Part shown: in pieces, positions 20,139 through 28,480 of the stretch
Layout: each line of letters starts with the position of its first letter
How positions within the stretch are numbered: the first letter of the stretch is position 1
Assembly: GCA_003140315.1 (NCBI GenBank)
Contig: PLJS01000032.1
Coordinates: forward strand, 36,481 to 75,523
Length of the DNA: 39,043 nt
Source: Hyphomicrobiales bacterium
GTDB taxonomy: Bacteria; Pseudomonadota; Alphaproteobacteria; Rhizobiales; Xanthobacteraceae
Direction: 5' to 3'
The notes under the pieces: generated by a model
What the model saw: the letters and a program-made list of their open reading frames with translations, nothing else
Databases searched by the model: none
What the model was told of the DNA's origin: nothing
Translations under genes and position numbers: made by a program

Positions 20139-21550
20139 GCCGTCTTCCGTTTATTGGGCGCGGTGACGCCGACGGCGCGCAACGGACCGGTCAGATCGCG
20201 CAGCGAGGGCAGAGCGGCGGTCATGTCGACCAAACGCGCGAGATCGGACACCGCATCGGCCGGCAGGCGGGAGGCCGCGAGCAGGCGAAACTTGTCTGCC
20301 AGTTCTTGATGGCTGCACGGATCGGCCGGCGTTCCGTGACAGTCGAGCACCATGCGTTGCGACACCGATCCGTCCGCGCGCGTCAGCGCCACGCTGGCGC
20401 CGAACTGTGCCGGATAGACGGCTTCGACGGCCGGATCGACGACGATCTCCACCTTGGCGGCGAGCGCGCGCGTCCTCGGATCGTTCACGGCGTCCGGGCT
20501 GAAGCCGGCGGGGTCGCGCGGATCGCCGGTCAAGGCGACGGCCGCGCAATAGGGAATGCTGTATTGCGCGCCCATCGTATCGATCGGCGCGGGCTCGCCA
20601 TTGTTCTGCGCCGCATAGCGGCTGACGCCGACCCGAATGCTTTTCACGTCGTCTGATGTCAGCGGCCGCGGCCCGCGAAGCTCGACGACGAGCTGCACGA
20701 CCGGCTGGATCCATCCGCAGATCGGATAGACCTTGAACCAGACGTCGCGCACGACCCAGGTTTGCCCGAGATCGCGGCTCATCTTCTCAGGACTCGCCCC
20801 AGTGCCGCCGAACACGTCCAAGAGGCCGAAGCGGCTATCGAGCGCCGACGGAGGACCGAGGAAGCCGCGACTCGCGAGCTGCGCCATGCGTACGCCGGCT
20901 TCCGCCGAGCGTCCGAGATGCAGGCGCTTGACCATTCCTCCGCCGTGGCCGGCGGCGAAGCTCTTGATCCCCGAAGAGGCCGAACAGGCAAGACCGACGG
21001 CCGAAAGAAGCTGATCGAGCGACAGGTCCAGGATCTTGCCGGCCGCGACCGCGCAGGCGATCGGCGCGACCAGGCTGGTGGTGTGAAATCCGCGCTTCGC
21101 CGGCTCGACGCCGAGGGCGGCCCCGACCCGGTGCATCACCTCGTAGCCGGCAATGATCGCCTCGATCAGCCGCGCGCCCGAAGCACCCACGGATTCGCCC
21201 GCCGCAATGGCGGCCGGGATGACGCAGCCCGCCGGATGCGTGATCGACTCGGCAATCAGATCGTCGAGCTCGAATCCGTGGATCGCGGTGCCATTGCAGA
21301 GCGCGGCGGCCGGTGCGGAAAGGAGCTCCGGCCTACCGATCACCGTGCTCCGACCGGCGGACGCTTCCGCCACCATCTCGTCGGCGAGAATCTGCGACCA
21401 AGCCTGGCCGGAGCCGAAAATCCCGCAGCCCAGCGCATCCATGAGACAGGTCTTGGCGCGCTCGACCATATCGGCGGGCACGTCGCCGAGGCGCAGGCCG
21501 TGGGCAAACGCGACCAATTCCCGCCCGTGACTCTTTTCTGGCGCGTTCAT
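20135..21550 (-). CDS. MmgE/PrpD family protein (copy 3)
   Basis: MNAPEKSHGRELVAFAHGLRLGDVPADMVERAKTCLMDALGCGIFGS..., NGTAIHGFELDDLIAESITHPAGCVIPAAIAAGESVGASGARLIEAIIAGYEVMHRVG. Stop overlaps the start of the Bug gene by 4 nt. Confidence 0.93.
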   Translation of the reverse strand: MNAPEKSHGRELVAFAHGLRLGDVPADMVERAKTCLMDALGCGIFGSGQAWSQILADEMVAEASAGRSTVIGRPELLSAPAAALCNGTAIHGFELDDLIAESITHPAGCVIPAAIAAGESVGASGARLIEAIIAGYEVMHRVGAALGVEPAKRGFHTTSLVAPIACAVAAGKILDLSLDQLLSAVGLACSASSGIKSFAAGHGGGMVKRLHLGRSAEAGVRMAQLASRGFLGPPSALDSRFGLLDVFGGTGASPEKMSRDLGQTWVVRDVWFKVYPICGWIQPVVQLVVELRGPRPLTSDDVKSIRVGVSRYAAQNNGEPAPIDTMGAQYSIPYCAAVALTGDPRDPAGFSPDAVNDPRTRALAAKVEIVVDPAVEAVYPAQFGASVALTRADGSVSQRMVLDCHGTPADPCSHQELADKFRLLAASRLPADAVSDLARLVDMTAALPSLRDLTGPLRAVGVTAPNKRKTA

Positions 21551-21561
21551 CGGCCGGCCTT

Positions 21562-22158
21562 CTAGTCGAACGCCTTTTGGCCCAGGAGATTTTCGCGGAA
21601 TCGATTCTTGATGTGCGCGCCGTCGCGCATCCGGATCGACATCGGATAGCGCTTCATGTCCACCTTGACGTCGCGGAACATGAGCGCCGAGCCGCCGAAC
21701 AGGTCCGGAATCGTTGCAGCAAGCTCCTGCTCGGTGTAGATCGTCTCGGCGCTGGGAAAGCTGCAGGCCGTGGCGATGCCGGCGAGGCTGACGCCGCGAT
21801 GCGTGTGTGTCGGCTGCATGCCGGTCTCGCTGTAGTGCTCGTTGTCGATGACGATAAGCGCGAGATTGCGCGGCGACTTGGCGCCGATGGTGGCGAAGGC
21901 GCCGAGACCCATCAGCATCTCGCCGTCGCCGGTAATGACGACGACCCGGCGGCTGGGCTGCGCCAGCGCGAGGCCGAGCCCGACCATCGCGGCGGAACCC
22001 ATTCCGCCCCACAGATAGAATGTGTTCGGATGGTCGGCGGTGCCGGCGTCGTAACAGGTCGATCCGAGGCCCGCGACGATCAGCGCGTCCTTGCGGCCCG
22101 CGAGCATCGCGGCAATCACGGCGCGCCGGTCCATCGTTGCTTGATTGCGACTCGGCAT
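21562..22158 (-). CDS. Thiamine pyrophosphate-dependent decarboxylase, TPP-binding (beta-like) subunit, sulfopyruvate/phosphonopyruvate decarboxylase-like
   Basis: MPSRNQATMDRRAVIAAMLAGRKDALIVAGLGSTCYDAGTADHPNTFYLWGGMGSAAMVGLGLALAQPSRRVVVITGDGEMLMGLGAFATIGAKSPRNLALIVIDNEHYSETG: GDGE...(N) TPP motif. Confidence 0.88.
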   Translation of the reverse strand: MPSRNQATMDRRAVIAAMLAGRKDALIVAGLGSTCYDAGTADHPNTFYLWGGMGSAAMVGLGLALAQPSRRVVVITGDGEMLMGLGAFATIGAKSPRNLALIVIDNEHYSETGMQPTHTHRGVSLAGIATACSFPSAETIYTEQELAATIPDLFGGSALMFRDVKVDMKRYPMSIRMRDGAHIKNRFRENLLGQKAFD

Positions 22159-22160
22159 GC

Positions 22161-22691
22161 CTATTTGCTCCAGTCCTTGAACCCGATCAGACGCTGGCCA
22201 AGCAGCACCGCGATCGGCCGGTTTGAGCTGAATGTCATGACGGCCGCCGCATGCACCACGTCGCGGACGTCCTCCTTGTGATCCACGCGCTGCACGATGA
22301 CGCCCGCGTGCTCGAGCGTCTGCGGCGTCGCCTGCCCCATCGGGAGTTGCCACGGATTGAACTCGCCCCACTCGCCGCGCATCGTGACGATCATCAGCAG
22401 CGGAAAGCGGCATTCCTGAATGATGCTGAGCGTGTTGATGCAGTTGCCGACGCCGGAGGATTGCATCAGCAGCGCGCCGCGCTTGCCGCCGAGCCAGGTG
22501 CCCGCCAGCATGGCGACGCCTTCTTCCTCCGACGTCAGCGACACCGTGGAGATCGCATCGTCGGCCTCGCAATCCTTGATCAGCTGCGTGTGCCCGGCAT
22601 CGGGCACGTAGGAGATCTGCTCGATCGCGACCTGCTTGAAGACGTCATAGATGTCGCGTGGCCAATCCCGCGCTAGCGCTTCTGGTTTCAC
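22161..22691 (-). CDS. Thiamine pyrophosphate-binding protein, alpha-like (PYR) subunit, sulfopyruvate decarboxylase-like
   Basis: EQISYVPDAGHTQLIKDCEADDAISTVSLTSEEEGVAMLAGTWLGGKRGALLMQSSGVGNCINTLSIIQECRFPLLMIVTMRGEWGEFNPWQ; PYR-domain-like with a conserved Glu. Ends 2 nt before the beta-subunit start. Confidence 0.87.
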   Translation of the reverse strand: MKPEALARDWPRDIYDVFKQVAIEQISYVPDAGHTQLIKDCEADDAISTVSLTSEEEGVAMLAGTWLGGKRGALLMQSSGVGNCINTLSIIQECRFPLLMIVTMRGEWGEFNPWQLPMGQATPQTLEHAGVIVQRVDHKEDVRDVVHAAAVMTFSSNRPIAVLLGQRLIGFKDWSK

Positions 22692-22734
22692 TGGTGCTCC
22701 GTTGATTGAAAGAACGGGTGAGAGAGGCGGTCCG

Positions 22735-23724
22735 TCAGTTCTGAGTCATGCCGGCGGATTTGAAGACCGCCGCCCACTTCTCCAAGTCTTCCTTGATGAC
22801 CTTCGCGAATTCGTCGGGTGCGCTTCCGACCAAGATCGTCCCGGACGACTCAAAGCGTGCCCTGATGGCCGGATCCGCAAAGGCGTGAACCGCAGATTGG
22901 TGGAGCTTCTGCACGATGGCGGGGTCGGTTCCTGCCGGCGCCAGGAGACCGTACCAGAGATCGGCCTCGAATTTCTCCAGCCCTGGATACTCGGCCACGG
23001 CCGGAACATCAGGCATCGATGGATTGCGGGTCTTGCTCGTGACGGCGAGCACGCGCAACCGCCCGTCGTCGACAAAGGGCTTGGCGGTCAAGATCGCGGC
23101 GAACATGAAGTCGAGATGACCCGCGACCACGTCCTGCAATGCGGGCGCCACGCCTTTGTAGGGCACATGCGTCATCTTCAGATTGAGGAACGTCTTGAGC
23201 ATTTCGCCCGACAGATGCGCGCCGCCGCCAGCGCCCGAGGAGCCGAAGTTGAGCTTATCGGGATGCGCGCGCGCGTAGTCGATCAGCTCGCCGAGCGTCT
23301 TCACCGGAAGGCTCGGATTGACGACGAGCAGGAACGGCTGCCGCGCGAGCAGGCTGACCGCCGCGAAGTCCTTCACGGGATCGAAGTTGATGGCGCTCTT
23401 GAAAAGCTGCGGATTGATGACGATCGTCGCGTTGGTCGTCACCAGCAGCGTGTGTCCATCCGGGGCCGCATGCGCAACATAGTTGGTGGCGATGTCGCCG
23501 TTGCCGCCGGTCTTGTCTTCGACGATGACGGTCTTGTTCCATTCTTCGCCGAATTTGTGCGCGAGCTCGCGCGCCATGAAGTCGTTGCCGCCGCCGGCCG
23601 CAAACGCCGAAATCAACCGTACCGTTTGGGTCGGATAGGCGGCATCTTGCGCGCGACACGGATAGGCGCACTGCAAGAGCGCGAAGATGGCCAGTACGGT
23701 GCAGGGCAACGGCGACTTCGGCAC
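22735..23724 (-). CDS. Tripartite tricarboxylate transporter substrate-binding protein (Bug/TctC family)
   Basis: YPTQTVRLISAFAAGGGNDFMARELAHKFGEEWNKTVIVEDKTGGNGDIATNYVAHAAPDGHTLLVTTNATIVINPQLF. Likely GTG start at 23724 (VPKSPLPCTVLAIFALLQCAYPCRAQDA); in-frame extension to 23817. Confidence 0.92.
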   Translation of the reverse strand: MPKSPLPCTVLAIFALLQCAYPCRAQDAAYPTQTVRLISAFAAGGGNDFMARELAHKFGEEWNKTVIVEDKTGGNGDIATNYVAHAAPDGHTLLVTTNATIVINPQLFKSAINFDPVKDFAAVSLLARQPFLLVVNPSLPVKTLGELIDYARAHPDKLNFGSSGAGGGAHLSGEMLKTFLNLKMTHVPYKGVAPALQDVVAGHLDFMFAAILTAKPFVDDGRLRVLAVTSKTRNPSMPDVPAVAEYPGLEKFEADLWYGLLAPAGTDPAIVQKLHQSAVHAFADPAIRARFESSGTILVGSAPDEFAKVIKEDLEKWAAVFKSAGMTQN

Positions 23725-23772
23725 GAGATCCTCCACATCCGTCTTCTTGATCGAGAGACGTTCTAACGGTCT

Positions 23773-23825
23773 CCAGTATGCAGATAAAAGCCGAAGATAA
23801 GATACTGGCATGCGCATGCCAGCAT
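23773..23825. promoter_or_regulatory. Inverted-repeat array with an 18-bp perfect palindrome (CTGGCATGCGCATGCCAG, 23805-23822)
   Basis: CCAGTAT at 23773-23779, ATACTGG at 23802-23808, CCAGCAT at 23819-23825; the last two are half-sites of the palindrome. Lies between the tcuA-like stop and the Bug gene. Confidence 0.55.
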
Positions 23826-23847
23826 AGTCAGAACTCGCCCGTCTCGA

Positions 23848-25356
23848 TCAGGCGACGTTCGCCGCGCGGTTGGCGGCGAGCGCGGATTGAGCAGCGTTGC
23901 GTCCGGCGATCCGCCCGAACACCGCACCGCTGGTCAGGCCGGTCGCGCCCGGGTAGTTGAAATAGAACAACCCACCCAGCATTTCGCCTGCCGTGTACAA
24001 CCCGGAGATCGGCTGATGGCCGGTGTCGAGCACCTGGGCGTTCGTCGTCACCTTGAGGCCGCCGAACGTGAACGTGATGCCGCACGTGATCGCGTAGGCT
24101 TCGAACGGCGGGTTCTCCAGTGCGATCGCCCAGTTCGACTTTGGAATGGCGAGCCCTTGCGTGCGGCGTCCGTCCTTGACGTTCGCGCTGAACAGCACCT
24201 CCCGCGTGATCGAGGCATTGAACGCCTTGATCGTCTCGATCAGCGCATCGCGATTGACGTCGCCGAGCTTGTCGGCGAGCTCCTCGATCGTGTTCGCCGT
24301 CACCTTCGTCACGCGCCTGGCGCGATATTCCGGACGGAGCAGGTGTGTGACCGATGAGTCGAAAATCTGCCAGGCAAACTGATCGGGCTGCTGCAGGATG
24401 ATGCGCCCGTATTTCGCATAAGTGTAATTTCGGATGTCGGCGCCCTCGTCGAGAAAGCGCTTGCCCTCCGCGTTGACCATGATCGAGAACGGATAGTTGT
24501 CGCGCTCGTAGTCATCCATGGTTTCGAAGCTGCCGAAGTCGTCGGCATAGCGTTCCCAGCCGACCGCGTGGCATCCAGACCAATGGCCGGCGGGCTGCGC
24601 GCCGATGCGCAAGGCCATCTCGAGCCCATCGCCGCAATTGTATTTGCTGCCGCGCACCTTTGCGAGATCCCAGCCCGGACCGAGGTGGCGCGCGCGCCAG
24701 GCCGCATTCGCCTCGAACCCGCCGCAGGCCAGGATGACGCTCCTGGCGGAGAACTCCCGCGTCACGTCGTCGAGCTTAACCACGATGCCGGTCACGCCGT
24801 CATCGCAGTGAATGAGATCCCTCGCCCACGCATTGTAGCGGATGTCGACGCCGGCTCTTTCGGCCGCGCGATAGAGTTGATCGACCAGGCCCCGCCCTCC
24901 GCCGACGGCCGCCAATGTGGCGCCGCCCCAGAACGTGAACTTTCCGTCGACCTTGAAAGCTTGACGTCCGAATTGGGGAAGGAAGCGCACGCCCTGGCGA
25001 GCCAGCCAGTGCATGGTGGCGTTGCTTTGCCTGACGAGGATCTCGCACAGATCCGGATCGGTCCGGTTCTGCGTGACCCGCGCCATGTCGTCGAAGAACT
25101 TGTCTTCCGTATAGCGGCCGAAATCGCTTGCAAGCTCGTCCGGCGTCAGGTCCGGCGAGAGCGCGCGGATGTCTTCCGTGCCGCCATAGGCGAACCGCAT
25201 CAGGCCTTCGGTGAAGGAACTGTTGCCGCCGCGTTCCTCCTGCGGGGCGCGCTCGAGGAGCAGGACCTTCGCGCCTTCTTCGCGCGCGGTGAGGGCCGCG
25301 CAAAGCGCCGCGTTTCCGCCGCCAACGACGATCACGTCGTAACCGCTGGTGTTCAT
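23848..25356 (-). CDS. FAD-dependent tricarballylate dehydrogenase (TcuA-like) / fumarate reductase-type flavoprotein
   Basis: MNTSGYDVIVVGGGNAALCAALTAREEGAKVLLLERAPQEERGGNSSFTEG...; C-terminal TFGGLKVTTNAQVLDTGHQPISGLYTAGEMLGGLFYFNYPGATGLTSGAVFGRIAG. In-frame ORF extends to 25455. Confidence 0.88.
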   Translation of the reverse strand: MNTSGYDVIVVGGGNAALCAALTAREEGAKVLLLERAPQEERGGNSSFTEGLMRFAYGGTEDIRALSPDLTPDELASDFGRYTEDKFFDDMARVTQNRTDPDLCEILVRQSNATMHWLARQGVRFLPQFGRQAFKVDGKFTFWGGATLAAVGGGRGLVDQLYRAAERAGVDIRYNAWARDLIHCDDGVTGIVVKLDDVTREFSARSVILACGGFEANAAWRARHLGPGWDLAKVRGSKYNCGDGLEMALRIGAQPAGHWSGCHAVGWERYADDFGSFETMDDYERDNYPFSIMVNAEGKRFLDEGADIRNYTYAKYGRIILQQPDQFAWQIFDSSVTHLLRPEYRARRVTKVTANTIEELADKLGDVNRDALIETIKAFNASITREVLFSANVKDGRRTQGLAIPKSNWAIALENPPFEAYAITCGITFTFGGLKVTTNAQVLDTGHQPISGLYTAGEMLGGLFYFNYPGATGLTSGAVFGRIAGRNAAQSALAANRAANVA

Positions 25357-25481
25357 GATCGGGCCGTTCCTAATACCAGCATGACCTACCATGGCCGGAC
25401 CATCGTAGTAAGGTGACCGGATGCGGCGGCGCTGATGAGAATTGACTGAGCACAAACAAACGCCAGGGACGGAGGAAGACC

Positions 25482-26474
25482 ATGAGAATTGCCGGCAACA
25501 AATTCCTGATCACGGGTGGCGTCAGCATGATCGGAGCCCAGATTACTGAGCATCTTCTCAAGGCGGACGTGCGGGAGGTCGTCCTATTCGACAATTATTC
25601 GCTGAGTTCGCCCGAGATGGTGGGGGAGCTTGCACGCGATCCCCGCGTGAAGCTCGTCCGCGGCGACATCCTGCGCGTGAATGAGCTGTTCGATGCGCTC
25701 GACGGCGTTGGCGGCGTCTTCGCGACCGCGGGTTTCCTGACGCTGCCGCTGACGCTCAATCCGTGCCTCGGGATCGCGGTGAATGTGCAAGGGATGGTCA
25801 ACGTCCACGAGGCGTGCCGCTACCGCAAGGTCGACAAGGTCGTGTTCTCCTCGTCGGTCGCCACCTATGGCGAGACCGGTGCGGACACGACCGAAGAAAG
25901 CTCGCCGTGGAACTGGAGCAAGCAGCAGCCCGGGGCCGCGCTCTACGGTGCCTCGAAGATCATGGGCGAGAACATCGGGCGGCTCTACGAGGACCGCTAT
26001 GGCGTGAAGTCGATCTCGCTGCGCTATTCCTCGGTCTATGGCGAGCGCCAGCATCTGCGCGCCGTGAACTCGGTCTACATCGTCGACACCTACGACCGGA
26101 TCGCCCGCAGCGAGCGGCCGATCATCCCGGATGACGGCCTCGAAGTGCACGACTACATCCATGTGGCCGATATCGCGCGCGCCAACCTGATGGCCATGGA
26201 GAGCGACGTCTCGCGCGAAAGCTTTACCGTCGCGACCGGAGAAGCCACGACCCTCAATCGCCTCGTTGAGATCATCCTGAAGATCACGGGCTCGAACCTG
26301 AAGCCCGAATACAAGACGCTGCAAGGCAAGATTCGCGCGGCGACGTCGAAGACGATGCGCTTCTCGAACGCGAAGATTGCCCGGATGATCGACTGGCGGC
26401 CCGAGATACCGTTGGAAGACGGGATCGCGCGGTTGATCCGCTGGCGTGAGAACGAGGCGCGGCAGGTCAGGTAG
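25482..26474 (+). CDS. NAD-dependent epimerase/dehydratase (extended SDR)
   Basis: NKFLITGGVSMIGAQITEHLL, SSSVATYGE, YGASKIMGEN active-site YxxxK, RYSSVYGERQ. RBS GGACGGAGGAAG. Confidence 0.9.
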   Translation: MRIAGNKFLITGGVSMIGAQITEHLLKADVREVVLFDNYSLSSPEMVGELARDPRVKLVRGDILRVNELFDALDGVGGVFATAGFLTLPLTLNPCLGIAVNVQGMVNVHEACRYRKVDKVVFSSSVATYGETGADTTEESSPWNWSKQQPGAALYGASKIMGENIGRLYEDRYGVKSISLRYSSVYGERQHLRAVNSVYIVDTYDRIARSERPIIPDDGLEVHDYIHVADIARANLMAMESDVSRESFTVATGEATTLNRLVEIILKITGSNLKPEYKTLQGKIRAATSKTMRFSNAKIARMIDWRPEIPLEDGIARLIRWRENEARQVR

Positions 26475-26522
26475 CGGTTTTGGCCGCGGGGTGACTGAGC
26501 GAAAAAAAAGCGTGACGGAGCC

Positions 26523-28450
26523 ATGTCCGAAGTCAAGTCCATCGCGCTTACGGGTTCCTCGCCGGCGCGGTTGCCGGAAGCGAGCGCGGGTGAGGACGTC
26601 TGGCTGTCCGATGGATCGGACGGTGAGCGCGCGCCGCGCTGGCTGCGGCACATCGATGCCGCAACGATTACCCTGATCAATCTGTCGCTGGTTGCGGAGG
26701 TGATGATCGTTTTCCTGAATACCGTACTCAGGAACACGCTCAACGCGACACTGATGCCGGGTGTGGAGGAGACGTCGCGACTGTTCCTGGTGATGATGGC
26801 CTTCTTGGGTGGCGCCGTGGCTTACGGCCGCGGCCGCTTCATGGCCATCAACTACGTCACCGACAGGCTCGATCCGGCGTGGCGCGATTTTTTCGCCGCC
26901 ATGGTCGCCTGGATGGTCATCCTCATCACGGGCGTGATCGGAGGATTCGCGATACCGCTGCAGCTCGCCAATGCGGGCGAACGCACGACCATGCTCGGCA
27001 TCGCCTACATCTGGATGACGCTGCCGGTGATCCTGGGCTGCGCGCTGTTCATCGCGCACGCGGGCGTGGTGCTCTCGCGCAAGCCGGTGCGGGCGATCGG
27101 CCTCTCAGGCGTAGCGATTGCGGCGATCGCATGCGCTTTCATCGCGTCGCGGAACGGGACCTGGGTCGACACCTCGTGGCTCTACGCGATCCTCGCCGGC
27201 GTTTTCATCCTGCAGATCGCGGTCGGCTTGCCGGTCGGCTTCGTGCTCGCGACCGTCGGACTTGTCTACGTCTACGTCACCGCCACGGCACCGCTTATCG
27301 CGGTGCCGATGAATGCCCAGCGCGGCGTCGGCGGCTTCATCTTCCTCGCCTTGCCGTTCTTCATCCTGGCCGGCTTCATTATGGATCGCGGCGGCATCGG
27401 CTCACGCATCGTCGATTTCCTGTCGACCTTGATCGGCCATTTCCGCGGCGGGCTGATGCAGGTGCTGATCGTCGGCATGTATATCGCGTCGGGCATATCC
27501 GGTTCGAAGGCCGCTGACATGGCGGCGATCGGCATACCGATGAACCGGACGCTGCGCCGCGCCGGCTACGATCCGCATGAGGCGGCGGCCGTGCTCGCAT
27601 CCTCGGCGGCGATGGGGGAGAGCATCCCGCCGAGCATCGCCATCCTGGTGCTCGGCTCGGCGACGTCGGTCTCGACCGGAGCGTTGTTCCTCGCCGGTCT
27701 CCTGCCGGCCGCGACGATCGCGGCCTGCCTCATGATCGTGGTCTATGTTCGCGCGCTGATGTCGGGAATGCCGAGGGTGCCTCGCGCGCGAGCCGTCTCG
27801 GCGCGGCCGCGCAGGCCGTCATCCCGCTGTTGATGCCGATCCTCTTGATCGGCGGGATCCTCGCCGGCATCGGAACGCCGACCGAGATCTCGTCATTTGC
27901 GGTCGTCTACGGGCTCCTGCTCGGCGTCGGGCTCTACCGTCAGATCGGTCTCGGCGACCTCTGGCGGGTCTTGACCGAAGCGAGCCTGATGAGCGGGATG
28001 ATCTTCTTCACCTTCAGTGGTGCGACTGTCTTTTCCTGGGCGCTGTCCCTGGAGGGCGTTCCGGATCTCGTCGCCTCGGCGTTGCGCGGGCTCGGGCCCA
28101 CCGCGTTCTTGCCAGCCGTCATCCTCATCACGATCGTGATGGGTGCCGTGCTGGAGAGCATCGTCACGATCATCATCCTCGGCCCGCTCCTGCTGCCGGT
28201 CGCGGTCCAGCTCGGGATCGATCCTCGGCAATATGGCATCGTGCTGATAGAAGCGTTTGGGATCGGGTCGATCGTGCCGCCGGTGGGGCTCGCGGTCTAC
28301 ATCGCCTGTTCCATCTGCCAGACGGACGTGGATCGCACCACACGACCACTCCTGTTGTATCTTGTCGTATTGTGCCTTGGACTGCTGCTGGTCGCTTTCG
28401 TGCCGTGGATCACGCTGGTGCTGCCCGACCGCTTTCACTTTAATGGCTGA
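26523..28450 (+). pseudogene. TRAP transporter fused permease (DctQ-DctM), interrupted by an apparent 1-nt deletion
   Basis: ORF 26523..27833 carries DctQ plus the first half of DctM (GISGSKAADMAAIGIPMNRTLRRAGYDPHEAAAVLASSAAMGESIPPSIAILVLGSATSVSTGALFLAGLLPAA); the rest (AVIPLLMPILLIGGILAGIGTPTEISSFAVVYGLLLG...) continues in another frame (ORF 27830..28450). Frame switch near GGG at 27764-27766; total length 1928 = 3n-1. Confidence 0.85.
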
Positions 28451-28480
28451 TCAAAGCCACGAACAAAACGGGAGGACGAC

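Noticed and set aside
27764-27833. Programmed ribosomal frameshift in the TRAP permease
   Set aside because: No clear slippery heptamer with a downstream structure was seen; other 1-nt deletions nearby make mutation or sequencing error more likely.
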